Shown here piece after piece: positions 37,101 to 49,197 of a DNA stretch of 64,000 nucleotides (positions within the stretch are counted from its first letter, which is position 1; each line of letters starts with the position of its first letter). Source of the DNA: Patagioenas fasciata (taxonomy: Eukaryota > Chordata > Aves > Columbiformes > Columbidae); assembly GCF_037038585.1 (NCBI RefSeq), contig NC_092522.1:49265661-49329660 (forward strand), written 5' to 3'. A model generated the notes under the pieces. That model was not told the origin of the DNA, did not search any database, and saw only the letters and a list, made by a program, of their open reading frames with translations. The position numbers and the translations under genes were made by a program.

Positions 37101-40100
37101 TGCAGTGCTCTTAAGATGTCAAAAGGGAAGATCTCTTCCCTACCTACAGCAGGGATGTCCTATCAGGGAAAGATGAGGGACTAAATACCACAGCACTCTT
37201 TGTAGGACATTTCATTCTGCTCTTTCCAGAATTCTCTCCCATCTGCCATCCACCCAGGCGTCAGCATCATCCCTGCTCACTACCACTTGAAGGACCACTG
37301 CCACTTAAAAGCAGAATCTTAGAAGCAGAACTGAATGGTCTCAAGTCTTAGTCTTTACAGAATTTAAAGGCTGACACTCTTGCAGATTGAAACAGAGAAT
37401 ACTAATTTCTCATACTGATTTACGTAGTACCAGTTATGGGCATGGCAAAATGGCAAAGAGACAAATAATATGTCCATTTGCACGGCTGCAAAACTGCACT
37501 TTTACACCGGACCTTAAGTAAGAGAGCTATAAAGTGGTATTTGTGAGATGCTACTATAAAAAAAAAAAAAAGAATTTATCTCAAAATACTAAGCTTCTCC
37601 TATTTCCAAGAGGCAAGACAACATAACACTAGTGAAGTGCCCTGGGGCATCACACTTAGGAAAATTCACTAAAATTACACTTAGTAGATGACTTCGATGT
37701 TACTGACACAAAGGCTTTACATGGACTAGGAAAAAAATATCATTCTGGAACACTTTTGCCAAGTCTCGATCTCATTTTTATATTTATATATATGTAAAGA
37801 GCTAATAAACCCAACAGTGTAGTTTTAGTGCCACCCTGAACAAGATCCACTGAAACGCGCACAGCTTTAGACTCCTATTTCTCCATAAGCAGAAGGACCT
37901 CTTTGCTTGCAGCAAATAAAAAATGAAGCTGAAGAACACTTATTTCAGTCACTACTAATACATTATACAAGCTAATTACACAATACAGAAATGAACCAAA
38001 CCAAACAAAATATAGAAACGTTACAAAACCCAGCCAAGTTTAACATCCTCACAAGTTATTCTGTAGAAGCCAGGGAAGCAATGTCAAAGCACATTCAGAA
38101 TTTTTGTTCTTTGTCAAAGTTTTTATCAGATTTATCACTGTGAATTGTTGCTGCTTATAGTGCAGCAACAGTCTGAAACACAGCCCAAGTTCACACTGAG
38201 CTGCATTACTGGTAACTGCAGTCCGCTCAGGGTGGTCTTGTTCAGTCTGTCTCGGTATCTGCGGCTTCTGCTCCCCTGGCACCCAAGCAGGTGCCGGTCT
38301 GTTCCCACTCATGATCCCATGGGTGCCTGTGTATTTTCACTTCAGGCTCTCAGATACAGGAATTTATTTCCTTTGTAGTCAATAGGCTTTCATTTACACT
38401 TGGGACACATAACCAGTAGACCATTCAGGCTGGTATCTTCCCTTAACTCCTTAACTTTGAACTCCTGATCAGGTCACTATTTGTTTTGTCAGTGGCGGAC
38501 ATTATTCAGAGCAACAATGTCTTTAACCTGTGCTGCTCTTTGACCAGTTTTTGGTTTTTGACCTGTGCACAAATACTGCAGGATATACAAAATATTAAAT
38601 AACCAATGAGAGCCACTTGTACTCAAGCTTCCATGCCTGTTTGATACTACACATAAAATGTGAAAGTATGTGCCTCTGCGCAAGAAAAAAAAAAGCTAAC
38701 ACGCACTCCTGATAACTTGGCAGTATCTCACTTTTCTATAGCCTGGAGCGAAAGGAGGTAACCCGCTGATTTACCAGAGAAATTCTCCTCTGTTGCAGGT
38801 TATTGACATTTGGTTTCCATGACAGGCGACACACACAGTCACATGTCCTATGAGCTCTTGCAGTTTATAATGAAAATAAGTCCACAACTCCATTTTGTCT
38901 AGTCTGACCCACTTACCTGCTCGTTCTGCAGAAAGGGTTAACCTGGGAAGTGCTGAGGGTACCCCTGTGCTATCTCACCTGAATGCCTGCCACTGGTTCT
39001 CAAGCTGACTAACTAAGCAATCCCTAACCATAGATCCCTGCACACAGCAGGCTCTATGCACTCTTCCAAAATAAACAGAACTCTGCCACTAGGTATTTTT
39101 TATGAGAAGAATAAAAAACAGTGGAAAAAAGACGTTACTCCTGCTAAACACTCAACACAAGAAAAAATGAGGCTCTTTTTTTCTTTTTCCTTCAAGAGGG
39201 GAGTTATTAAACAAAGAAAGAGTCACAAAATCTGATCTCTAACCAGATATAAGATGCTACGTGGGCAGCTGTGGCAAGAGGGAAGGAAGGGCGTGACTAG
39301 AAGGCAAAAAAAAAAAGAGTAAACGAGAAGATGCTATCTTGTCTGGCATGTGAAGGCATACACCCCCCTGTCCTTGTCTCCAGCACTCCAAGTGGGAAGT
39401 CTCTGAAGTTTCTACACTGCAGACTCCTTAACAGAGACATTTTAGATATTTTTTCCGGTTAACTCTTCATCTCTGGTTAAGGTGATTCCTTAAATACAGT
39501 TTTGCACTTAGGCATCCCTCCTTCTTACTGAGGCCTCAGAGCAGCCTCCTTTGGCTCTTTCCTTACTTTGTCTTTATTTTCCTCTTCCTGCATCTCTCCC
39601 TTTCTCTCCACCCTTCTGACTGATGGTTCTCAGCCAGTTTCCTTCTAGTTTTCCTTTACTATAATGTGTTTTGACTGCCTGAATATCCTTGTTTCATCTT
39701 CCCATCCATAAGAAGACTTCATGCTCCTCAAGGAAGGGAACCTTCTCCAGTCACCTGTCCTTACTGAGCTGCCTGTGCACTGTCATCTGTTCAAGGACAG
39801 CTGGAGGAGGGAGATCAGCACCTAGGACTAATGAACTACGATCAGAGCACAAACTCATTGCACCTCAGTGCAGCATTTACAGCCACTGCAGGAAAGAACA
39901 AGGACAAGAATAGGCTATAAAATTTGTGTGTCAAGGCCAACAGGTTGTGGAACAGCCTCACTAAGATATTACTTAATACTCCACAACACATGCCCAAAAT
40001 ACCTCAACATAAAACGGGGAGGTGGAAGGGGGGAAAAGGTATCCAGACCTCCTCATCCAGGATGTCACAAGCCAGGTGGATGCGAGACACATCAACGAGG

Positions 40101-43100
40101 TGGGGCTCAGATTTTAACTTCCTGGAACGCAGACTCCACAGCTTCACACACGAATTATCGAACCCAGCAGCAAGCAGCTTGCTGTTTGGTGAAATCTCTG
40201 CAGTGTTCAGCAGCTGCTCCGTGTTATAAAAGGCATAGAAACAGATGGTCGTTAAGGAAGGAGGCCCATCCTTGACACGTTTAATGCTGTCTTGCAGTAA
40301 ATCCAGCGCTGCCTCGTTCTGCAGAATGGAAGCCGGCACATCGCTGGGTTCCAGGCCGTTGCTCTCGTTGCGCGAGGAGCTCCCACCAGCGTAGAGCTGG
40401 TAGTCGGTCCTCTTGGCGGGCTGTACATCCAGGTGAATGTGCAAGGTCAGGACTTTGCACAGGGCGTTGTTGTTGTCACTTTGGAGGTAGCGGAGAAGGT
40501 AGTTGTAGCTGTCTTCTTGAAGGCGGATGACGTACTTGTTGTCCAGAAAAGCCCGGAGCTTCAAGTTGGACAGGATATCTTGAATAGTCATGGTAGTCTG
40601 CAACTGCTCAATGATATCCTTCTGGCTGGCGTTCTGCAAGAACATGCCATGGAAGCGGCTGTAAAAACTGTCCACTGTGCTTTTTAGGCCATTCTGGACC
40701 ATGTTCAGATGGAGGTAGACGAAGAGGGGATACAGAAGAGGCATCACTTCATGGCTGTGCTGAGAATCTGAATCTATATAAAAAACAGTAACAAACTCTG
40801 AATGATTTCTCAATCCACTTTCTACTGGGAATAAAACAGAGCAAGGACAACTACTTCAAAAAACCTTGAGAGTGACAGAGAGCAAGCAAGAGGAGACTTT
40901 TGTTTGTGCATCTAAGTGAACCTCTTCTGTCACCCAAAGGGAATACACAATACCTATCACAGATGTGAAGAGAGACTTCTCAAGTCAGTGAGGTATGCTG
41001 TCAGAACAAAATGCAAACATTTCAGAACCCTTTTCAGGCATGGGCCAGCTATTAAAATACCATCTCAAACTACATGACAGCTGAATTTTTACCCTATGAA
41101 TTTAAAAGAAAAAAAACATGCCTTCTGTTTATTGCAATAAATGGACTTTAAAATTTATTAATTATATTTAGAATAGTATTTAACAAGTTTAAGTCAAAAT
41201 TATTTACCTAGCTTAGTGTGGGCCTGAACTTCGGTGGGCTTTTTTTCTTCTCAGCTTCAATAAAACTTGCATGGGGTGCTTTGGATAGAATTGATTTGTC
41301 TCCAGGGAAAAGGAAGCTACAGTTTCCAAAGCTGCTGCAATGTGCTGTGCTCTTGTTTTATTTTTGTGCCTGCTCATGTGCACGCTTTCTCCCTCTCCCC
41401 ATGCTCCTCTCTCTGCCAAGGCAAATCCCGGCAGTAATTCCTAGCACACAGCATAAGTAACTCCCCATTAGGCTGTGCTGGACCTTGCAGAGACTGATCT
41501 GTGCAACAGCTCCACCCCACCCTCACCAGCTTCTTGGGGCTGCTTCCCTCCCACGTTCAGCAGGGAGCTGTAAGGAGTGGAGCCCTGCTGCAGAACACCA
41601 TGGCAGCACACCGGGCAGAACAACGAGTCACCAGAGGAGCAAACAGTCCAAATTACTGGAACAAAACAGGCACTACTGATTCTCAAAACAGCACTGCTTC
41701 TTTTCAACTTGTTCTTCCCTCCTGCCACTCAACACTGCACATTCTTTTTTCCTTTCTCCATTAGGTTATTTTTCCTCTCCTGTTGAGCACTCTTCCAGAC
41801 TTTTTCTGGTCCGTGCTGTGCGTTTCTCTCATTTCTATATGAGTAACTACAGAATGTGTGTGTGGTCTGCAGTGTATACATCCATACTTGCAGACTTAGG
41901 CATCATTCTCCCTTCTGTCCCACTGAAACTGGGCCAAAGCCAGTGAAACCAGTGGTTTGTATGTAGTAAAAGCACTAAGCAGCCAACAGCTGCTGTTTTC
42001 TCTACAGGTGCTATATAGTCCAAAAATGCAGCAAGAGGAAGGACCTCACTCTGCAGCATGAGAAAAAGGGAAGAGATGGCAAACTGGCAGAAACAGGAAG
42101 GAAGAAAATGTTCCCCAGCGATGTCTGAAGAGGGGTTACAGAAGCTGGGTCTGTCTAGCCTGAAGAAGATTAAGCGGCTATCTAACGGCTGTCTTCGGTA
42201 CCCAGTTGGACCTTATGAAGGAAACAAAGCCAGCCTCTTCTCAGAGGTGCTCAGTGGAAGGACAGCAGAGAAGCTGCTACAGAGGAACTTCTCACCAAAT
42301 CACTCAGACCCTGCAGCTAGTGGCTTTTTGATTTTCAAAAGCTGGCTGGACAAGGCACTGAACAACCTGATCAAACTCCAATTATACCCAGTTTTAAGCA
42401 GTTGGTTAAACTAGAGACCTCTAGAGTAAATAATAAATCAGTTATTCAGTGGTCCTAGTCCCTTGCCCACTCCTGTAGGCAGGTGTCAGAGAAGTGGGAA
42501 GTGTCCTGCTGTGCCCTGCAGCTGCCTGGCAAGTTACACACATGAACTGCTTCTGTTTCTGCAAGGGAGTAAGAAATCAAAACTGAGCAAGAGGGACAAA
42601 AAAGATGAAAACAGTTGACCTGAACACCAAAACCATGCCTAGCACTTCCCCAAGTAATATTTAAGCCACTGAACAGAGCAGTCACACTTCTCAAAAATCT
42701 ATTAAACCATACAGATTTACCTTCAATACTAAAGAGCAATGGTGTTGAACTGCTCCAGGTGTCAAGGCTAAGATTATGGCACGATTTTCTGCCTCTGCCT
42801 TTCTCCCTTTCCCTTCAACAACTATCAGGAATATTAATGCTGGAATCAAGTCCCTGTACTGGACAAATGTAGACATATCACAAGGCAGAAAGAGTAGCAA
42901 CCTCACTTTCCTTAGTACTATTATCTAAAAATCCTATCTGCTTTCCTCTTCCTACATTTGGGACTCAGAAGAAATAAGGGCATTCCAAGGAGTATCTATT
43001 TTTTTCTTTTTTTTCTGCATCACACCTCCAGTCTCAAAGTCAGTACAGGTAAATTTAAGGGAACAGAAGATTCTCCCTTAAAAATCTAGATCCTCATAAA

Positions 43101-46100
43101 ATGAAGGCAGTTATGAATAAAATTCAACCCCCTAAACTATGAAACAGCAGAGAACTACACTCATTTCTAAGCTACCTACCTTTCACATAAAGCACTCTAA
43201 TCTTTTTTGCCCTGCATATATACATATATATGTATATGCTGTTCTCTAGAATCATAGAATCACTTAGGTCGGAAGAGACCCTCAAGACCACTGAGTCGAT
43301 AAGCCACTCTGGTACTAAACCATGTCCTTAAGACCCTGACCTATACATCTTTTAAAGATCTCCAAGGATGGTGACTCAGCCACTTCCCCAGGCAGCCTGT
43401 TCCAACACCTGACAACCCTTTTCATGGAGAAACGTTTCCTAGTATCCAATCTAAACCTCTCCTGACACAACTTGAGGCCATCTCCTCTTGTCCTATCACT
43501 TGCTACTTGGGAGAAGAGATCAACATCCTCCATGCTACAGCCTCCTTTCAGGTAGTTGTAGACAGCGATAAGGTCTCCCCTCAGCCTCCTTTTCTCCAGG
43601 CTGAACAGCCCCAGTTCCCTCAGCTACTTCTCATCAGCCGCTCCTCATCAGACTTGTGTTCCAGGCCCCTCATCAGCTTCATCACCCTCCTCTGCACTCT
43701 CTCCAGTATTTCAATGTCTTTCTTGTAGTGAGGGGCCCAAAACTGAACACAGGATTCAAGGTGGGGCCTCACCAGTGCCAAGTACAAGCGGACAATCACT
43801 TCTCTAGTTCTGCTGGCCACGCTATTTCTGACACAAGCCAGGATGCTGTTGGCCTTTTTGGCCACCTGGGCACACTGCTGGCTCATGGTTGGCTGTTGTC
43901 CTACACAAAGGCCAAATGGTTGAATAAGAAAGGGCAAACATATCGCTGTCTTCAAAAGCCAAAAGTACTCAGCACCCAGGCAACAAAAAAAGGAAAAAAC
44001 CCACAAACTTCTAATTGTAGTAACTGAAATCTCAAAACTAGAAATCAAAATAATAGAGACATGATTTTTAATTTTATTATCTTGTCCTTTACTCATTGAA
44101 ATGACAAAAAAAAAAAATCAGCTAGTTTCCTCTTCCTTGCTTTCTGATATTTACCTGTGAGAAAATTGCGTAATCGTCCAAATTGTACTTCATATTGCTG
44201 TGGCTCCGCCAGGCAGGGAGCTGCAGACACAACGTTGGCACAACCAGATTCAGATTGGACTGTGAAATAAAATAAGTAAAATTAAACAGGGATTTAAGGA
44301 GTTTTGCATATGTGTCTGGAAACAAAGCTACTCATAAAAATCCAAGGTAATGCAGCCACCAAGATGACATTTCATCTTTCAAACCACCCAGGGATGACAT
44401 AGTCCAAAGCATCTAAACATGGCATTAACAACTTCAACAGATCACGAATGACCGGATGTATACTGAAAATAAAATCAACTCACGTGCTCCCCCCAGAACA
44501 CATTTTTAAGTTTTCAAATACAACCTTAAGTTCCCAAGAAATCCAGAGTAATACCACCACAGATTCCTTAACAGTTTTACATAATACTCAGTGGTTTTAC
44601 TACTTTGGCACTCAGAAAAGATGAGGAAAACAATCTCCAGCTTTCTACAAAATCTCTTTTTCAGTGGGACCCACAACCCATCATGGACAGAAGGTCTGCA
44701 ATGGCACTGGCTCAAATTCCTTGTCCGAGTCACTATCATTTGCTAGTCTCTCGGGGGTGATGATGAAAACACACTGAATCTCTAAGCAAACACTTAATAG
44801 TTTTTAATCAAAATGTGTCCTGCTAAGGACTTTTCAGATTAAATAGCAGCTGGTATCTGACCACAAACCCAGTTGTTACAGTCTCCTGAGATGGTGCTAA
44901 ACCTGTTTTCAGAACCAATATCACCTCTGGTAAAAAGTGGTTCTGAACTATTTAGAAAGGGAGCTGGTTTCTCCTTCTCCGGCACCAAACCTTTGCTCTT
45001 CTGCTAACCTCTCAGGGGACTTAGTGCAGATTTACAGCCACTCACCAACACATCCTAAGTGTGTACAAACACCAGCAATTAGAAGCACAAGTTACAAAAT
45101 TATAACTAATATGTTTATTTGTCTGTTCTTTTAAGAGAAGCACAAAAGGGAAAGGAATTTCACTGTTTTCCTTTCCTATTTTTTAAAAAAATTCGTAACT
45201 ACTTTCCCTTCCACAAAACTTTTCATTACTCTCATTTTTAACTCCTTCAACTTCTTTCAGTCTCCCCTGCCCCCCCAATGCTTTCCATCCTCTCTCTTTG
45301 CCTTCCTACTCCTGACTGATCACTTTCTGTCCCAGCATTTGGCTCACACACAGAGGCACAAATCTGACAGCCCCGGAAGTCTATAAACAACATCATCAAA
45401 TTTTCACATGCTGGAGAGAGATAGGCCAGCCTCCAGCTCCTTTCAATGCTTCTAATTAGGAAGAGATCAGCACATGGTGTACAGGCAATCTCTCGCTATT
45501 CTCCCCTCTCTCTCTGGTAAGACACAGGTCTGTCCTCCTGAAGCTTACAGAAACACAGAAGGTGTGTTTACCAGTTCTCTAGGGCAAGCTGAACTCAGCT
45601 TCGGAAACAGAGAGCTGGGCTGTGCTTGCCACAGGAAAAACCAAATACATATTCCAGCACCAACATCCTATCTTCTCTCAAATCAGTTGAAAATACACAA
45701 ATATGACCTGTTGAAAGGTAGAGCTAGACTGTGCTTTCTACAGCCTGGCTGCTTCAGAAACTGAAAGCTGGTAAGAACTCCAGGCTCACATACACTATTA
45801 CTTAACAGCTAAAGAAAATTATTCTGCTATTTGGACTTAATATAATCAATATTCAGCAAGAGAAAGTAAACCGCACACATGCACATGTAGTAACTCAGGA
45901 ATACTTAGTGACACTTTTTGATACCACCCATACTACTCATTGTAAAAGCAAAGAAAAACAGAAATACAAAGGCCCATATTTTATGCTGTGTCACATGGTT
46001 ACATCTAAGGGTCAACTCTCCCTGGAGTTCCAGTGGCCTCATTTCAGCAGGGATGGGAATGACTTGCCACCTTGCCTGTGCCACACAAGCACAACTGGCT

Positions 46101-49100
46101 GTCTTTGGTGCCATGAAGTGCTTCCTCCACACCACATGTTCAATTTTCACTGCATAAACAACTTACTTCCAAAATTAAGATGTACATCATGCTTCGGAAA
46201 GAGAAATATCATCTTTGGCCACCTATCCTAGAACAGTCTGAGTGGGCAATCGTTACGCCCTACTCTTTCAGTAATGATGCTAGAGCTTGTCCCCATCAAG
46301 CAAATGGTGAACAGACGCTACGGGACAGACAGTTATAACAAGTTCTACTTCTAATTATATTCCTTCCCACCACAAAAAGGATCAAATGATTCCAAAACAA
46401 GAGTAAATTTTCAGGCATATTTCTTCTCCTGATAGAAATAGAACACTGGCCATATCCTTCTCACACATTAATAAATCTATCATAGTGTCTTTTCCACTTC
46501 CTCAGTGGTTATAAGAACATCTATTGGAAACATCTGCTCCTTGACTTCACTTCCAGTAGTTGCAGCCAGCTGTGTGATCTGATAGCAAACTCAAAGGAAC
46601 TTGCTCCTAACCCAGGGATATGGGCAGTACCCTCCTGGTGTCCTGTGTTGGCTACGAGCAGCGTTGCTTCCACCTGACACACACAGGGCTACAGCAAACA
46701 GTGTTTCACAGCAACTGATTCCTCTTTTACATGCACGTAATGATGTGTAATTTTACTTTTTTTCAGATAGTCTTATGTGTAGATAGTATAGCATAGGCAA
46801 TACTAGAGGAACCTGTTCCTTAGTCACTAATTCTTCTATTTTCCTACAGAAATATGGGACAGTCATGAGGAAGGTCTGTGCTGTATTTTATCTAGTACCC
46901 TGTCTGATTGCAACTGCAGCAACCTCATCTGGGCTCCCTTTTCCATGAAAGGTTGGACCAGATCATCTTTTGAGGTGCCTTCCAACCTGGGCAGCTCTAT
47001 GATTCTGTGCAAGCAGAGCTGTACAAATATAGCAAGTACATGAGGCAACGAAGAAGGGCTGAACTCTTCTGAAGAGGCTGTCTGGAAGAAGACAAAAAGA
47101 AATACTGAGGCACAACTGAGAAACAAAACTACTCAAAACCAAAACCAGAGGATGCTTTTCACTGTGAATGAAGAAATTGCAGAACTGAAGACAGAAGGAA
47201 GCAACTCTCCCATTTATACAGGTTTGTTAATTTAAAAGTCAAACAAAACATAAGAGCTTAACAGAAAAAGCAAGACAAGTTTTGTTAGAAATTAGCAAAA
47301 ACATCTTCAGAAAAAAATATTTGATTGTTTCATCAAAATAAAGCAATGCAGGCTTTAGAATCTGGTCAGGTTTTACTCAGTTTGCAAAACTTAAGAAGAC
47401 AGCAGCAGAAAGTATTTTCAGCCTGTTGTCAGAATAAGTGCAAACTGGGTTTTTCTTTCTCAACAGTCATTCATGGAACTGCAGCGTACTCACTGACAGC
47501 TTACTATGAGCATGTTTGACAAGAAGTAGTAAGCAGCTGAATACATGAGACCAGACCATTTTCAGTTCTAACGAAAACTGATGACTAAATTCTGAATCAC
47601 CAGCCACAAAACCCTTGCACTGGTAAGAGGATACAGACTAATAAGAAATTTAGTAAGAATATTTGGTGCAAGATTAGTAAAAAGACAAAACTCAATTGCA
47701 CACTTATTCATACTCTTTACTGAAACATTTTTTTTCTGAATGACGTTGTATGAGAATGCAAGGGCTTGCAATCCAGCTCCTCTCTCCTACTCAGATATTC
47801 CTGCGTTCTCCTGATATGGATTGGTCCCAAGTTCTAAACCCCATTTCAACACTAACCTTTCTACACACCTCTTCCATAAAACAGACAAAAACAATTTGGC
47901 ATTTTATTTTGGTTTCATTCCTTTCCTGTATCCTCCAGTATTATTTCAGGGAGTTGCAAGAAACTTCTAGTAGTTACTCTGAAAACAACAAGGAAATGAA
48001 AAGTATGAAGGCGACGTAAGTCACTTCTATTAGCGAAGTATTACCCAATTTCCTTCAGGCCTCTAAGAGAGTCAGCCTGGACATTTACCCACAAGTCACT
48101 CATTGGATTGTAACTACAGTAATATATTCTAGAGATGGAAAGAGTTATTTTGGCATCCAATTGTATCTACCTGCAAGCACAGTTATGCAGCAACTAATGT
48201 TTTGTCAAAGCAAGTTTTAGCACAAGTAAATAAGGTCTCCACCACTCTTAGCCTGGGATACTGTCACAACCTAAGTGATTTCAGTAACAGAAAATATTTC
48301 CTCCTTTCGTTTTCACCCAAAAGGCCAGCCCAGTATTTTCCATTACTTTTACAAGTAAATTTAATCTACATAACCTCCACATTGCCTACATCCTTTGAAT
48401 ATTTGTATGTGCTCAAGCAACAGTGTAGTTTGTTATAACAAAAACAATAATTACAATGAAGACTGTCACAGACAGGATTTGAAAAGCAGGTAGCGTAACA
48501 GGATTCTGAAATGTTTAAGAAAGTGGAGAAAGGGCATGCAGGGAAATAAACTGTCGAACCCACTGAAGGTTTTTTGTTGTGTTTTTTTTTTTTTTTTCTC
48601 CAAGCGACAGATCAGAGCTTTTACGACCAGAAAGCTGATTAGGCCAGAGAAAGAAATAGGCTGTATCACTTTTGTTTCACATGACATAGCCCTGCTGGAA
48701 TACAAAGGTACAACAGATTTTCCTGCTTCTTAATTCCTCACCTCTATCCCAAAGCACCACTGCTCCCTAGACCGTCATGTTCTTAGGGATACAACACAGG
48801 CATTTTTCACTACCCTGACCTGATATTTCAGCCTGCTGTTTCACTGACCATGAATCTCACCTTGTTGCACTTTCATTCACATCTTAATTTTTCAAATGGT
48901 CAGAACACACATCAACTTCAAAATGGGAAATTTCTTTATTTCAAAAGGAGAGCTGTCCATACATACAGACAAATTCACGTATTACCAATATACATACTCA
49001 CACTTGTCACTACTCTGCCAAGAAGCACGCATGGAAAATACGACAGGATTACCTGTGAGATTAGCTGCCATCTCTTCAGCAGTCTGACACAGCCTCAGCC

Positions 49101-49194
49101 CTTGTTTTAGGGGACCTTCAGAGTCCACATACTGACGGCGCTTGAGGTAGCAGGACACTGCCATCTGAATCTGTTCTGTGCGTACGCGTTTCAT
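33380..49194 (-). CDS. TAF5L: TAF5L, PCAF/GCN5 (SAGA-type) complex WD40 subunit, complete CDS in four exons
   Basis: TAF5L (PAF65-beta) is a nuclear scaffold subunit of the PCAF/GCN5 histone acetyltransferase (SAGA/STAGA) complexes and replaces TAF5 there. The four coding exons (142, 105, 725 and 798 nt) join to 1,770 nt, i.e. 589 residues plus stop, equal to the remembered human length. Residues 1-47 form a LisH-like start ([20 protein letters not shown]). The helical TAF5 N-terminal domain covers about 60-230. WD40 repeats follow from about 275, with WD or WS ends such as SIRYWD, TARLWS, TVRLWS, LKLWD and VRVWD. A low-complexity acidic run (EEEEEDD) links the domains across the exon 4/5 junction. 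Similarity to the human protein is nearly unbroken. The first exon is non-coding and lies in the island shared with URB2. Confidence 0.97.
34178..40048 (-). other. TAF5L: TAF5L intron 4
   Basis: 5.9 kb intron. It contains T/A homopolymers (T16 near 37039-37054, A12 near 37560-37571) and AT-rich unique sequence. I recognise no transposon or gene. Confidence 0.7.
40049..40773 (-). CDS. TAF5L: TAF5L coding exon 4 of the transcript (TAF5 N-terminal domain)
   Basis: 725 nt, completing residue 83 and then 84-324, from [18 protein letters not shown] to [10 protein letters not shown]. It contains the helical domain ([33 protein letters not shown]) and the first WD40 blade ([15 protein letters not shown]). 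The donor is GAG|gtctgg, weaker than usual; phase and conservation support it. Confidence 0.95.
42120..42420 (+). mobile_element. Degenerate CR1 LINE 3' region
   Basis: Diverged sequence that follows the CR1 3' order: GGTTACAGAAGCTGGGTCTG, then TCTAGCCTGAAGAAGATTAA, later AGCTGGCTGGACAAGGCAC, AACAACCTGATCAAACTCC and GGTTAAACTAGAGACCTC. Many substitutions show an old copy, antisense to TAF5L. Confidence 0.6.
43214..43239. repeat. AT-rich imperfect palindrome
   Basis: A 26-bp (TA/TG)n stretch from GCATATATACA to TGTATATGC that nearly equals its own reverse complement, directly beside the CR1 3' end. Confidence 0.7.
43249..43900 (-). mobile_element. CR1 LINE with remnant of the reverse-transcriptase ORF end
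   Basis: The plus strand begins GAATCATAGAATCACTTAGG, then TCGGAAGAGACC, the reverse of a CR1 3' end with about two ATTCTATG-type units. On the minus strand a frame within 43620-43884 encodes a CR1 ORF2 C-terminal segment ([19 protein letters not shown] and [20 protein letters not shown]). A second frame at 43315-43533 ([20 protein letters not shown]) follows after a break, as usual for decayed CR1. About 650 bp, 5'-truncated, sense to TAF5L. Confidence 0.92.
44155..44259 (-). CDS. TAF5L: TAF5L coding exon 3 of the transcript
   Basis: 105 nt, residues 48-82 plus one base: [20 protein letters not shown] then [14 protein letters not shown]. Acceptor tttcacag, donor gtaaat. Phases at both ends fit the neighbours. 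Confidence 0.95.
44260..49052 (-). other. TAF5L: TAF5L intron 2
   Basis: 4.8 kb intron with one short CR1 tail (46915-47009) and a T-run near 48580-48597. No gene-like frame; several 80-107 codon open frames look random. Confidence 0.7.
46915..47009 (+). mobile_element. CR1 LINE 3' tail
   Basis: Reads GCAACCTCATCTGGGCTCC, then GGTTGGACCAGATCATC, GTGCCTTCCAACC and TATGATTCTGTG, the last 95 bp of an avian CR1 on the plus strand. Confidence 0.85.
49053..49194 (-). CDS. TAF5L: TAF5L first coding exon (exon 2), start codon
   Basis: 142 nt, residues 1-47 plus one base, [20 protein letters not shown] onwards to EEMAANLT. The ATG is only three bases after the acceptor (cttttgag|GTC-ATG), so almost all of the 5' UTR is in another exon. 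Donor gtaatc. Confidence 0.95.
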
Positions 49195-49197
49195 GAC

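Larger units (their letters stand above)
40774..44154 (-). other. TAF5L: TAF5L intron 3
   Basis: 3.4 kb intron with an old CR1 on the plus strand (42120-42420), an AT palindrome (43214-43239) and a longer CR1 on the minus strand (43249-43900). Confidence 0.8.
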
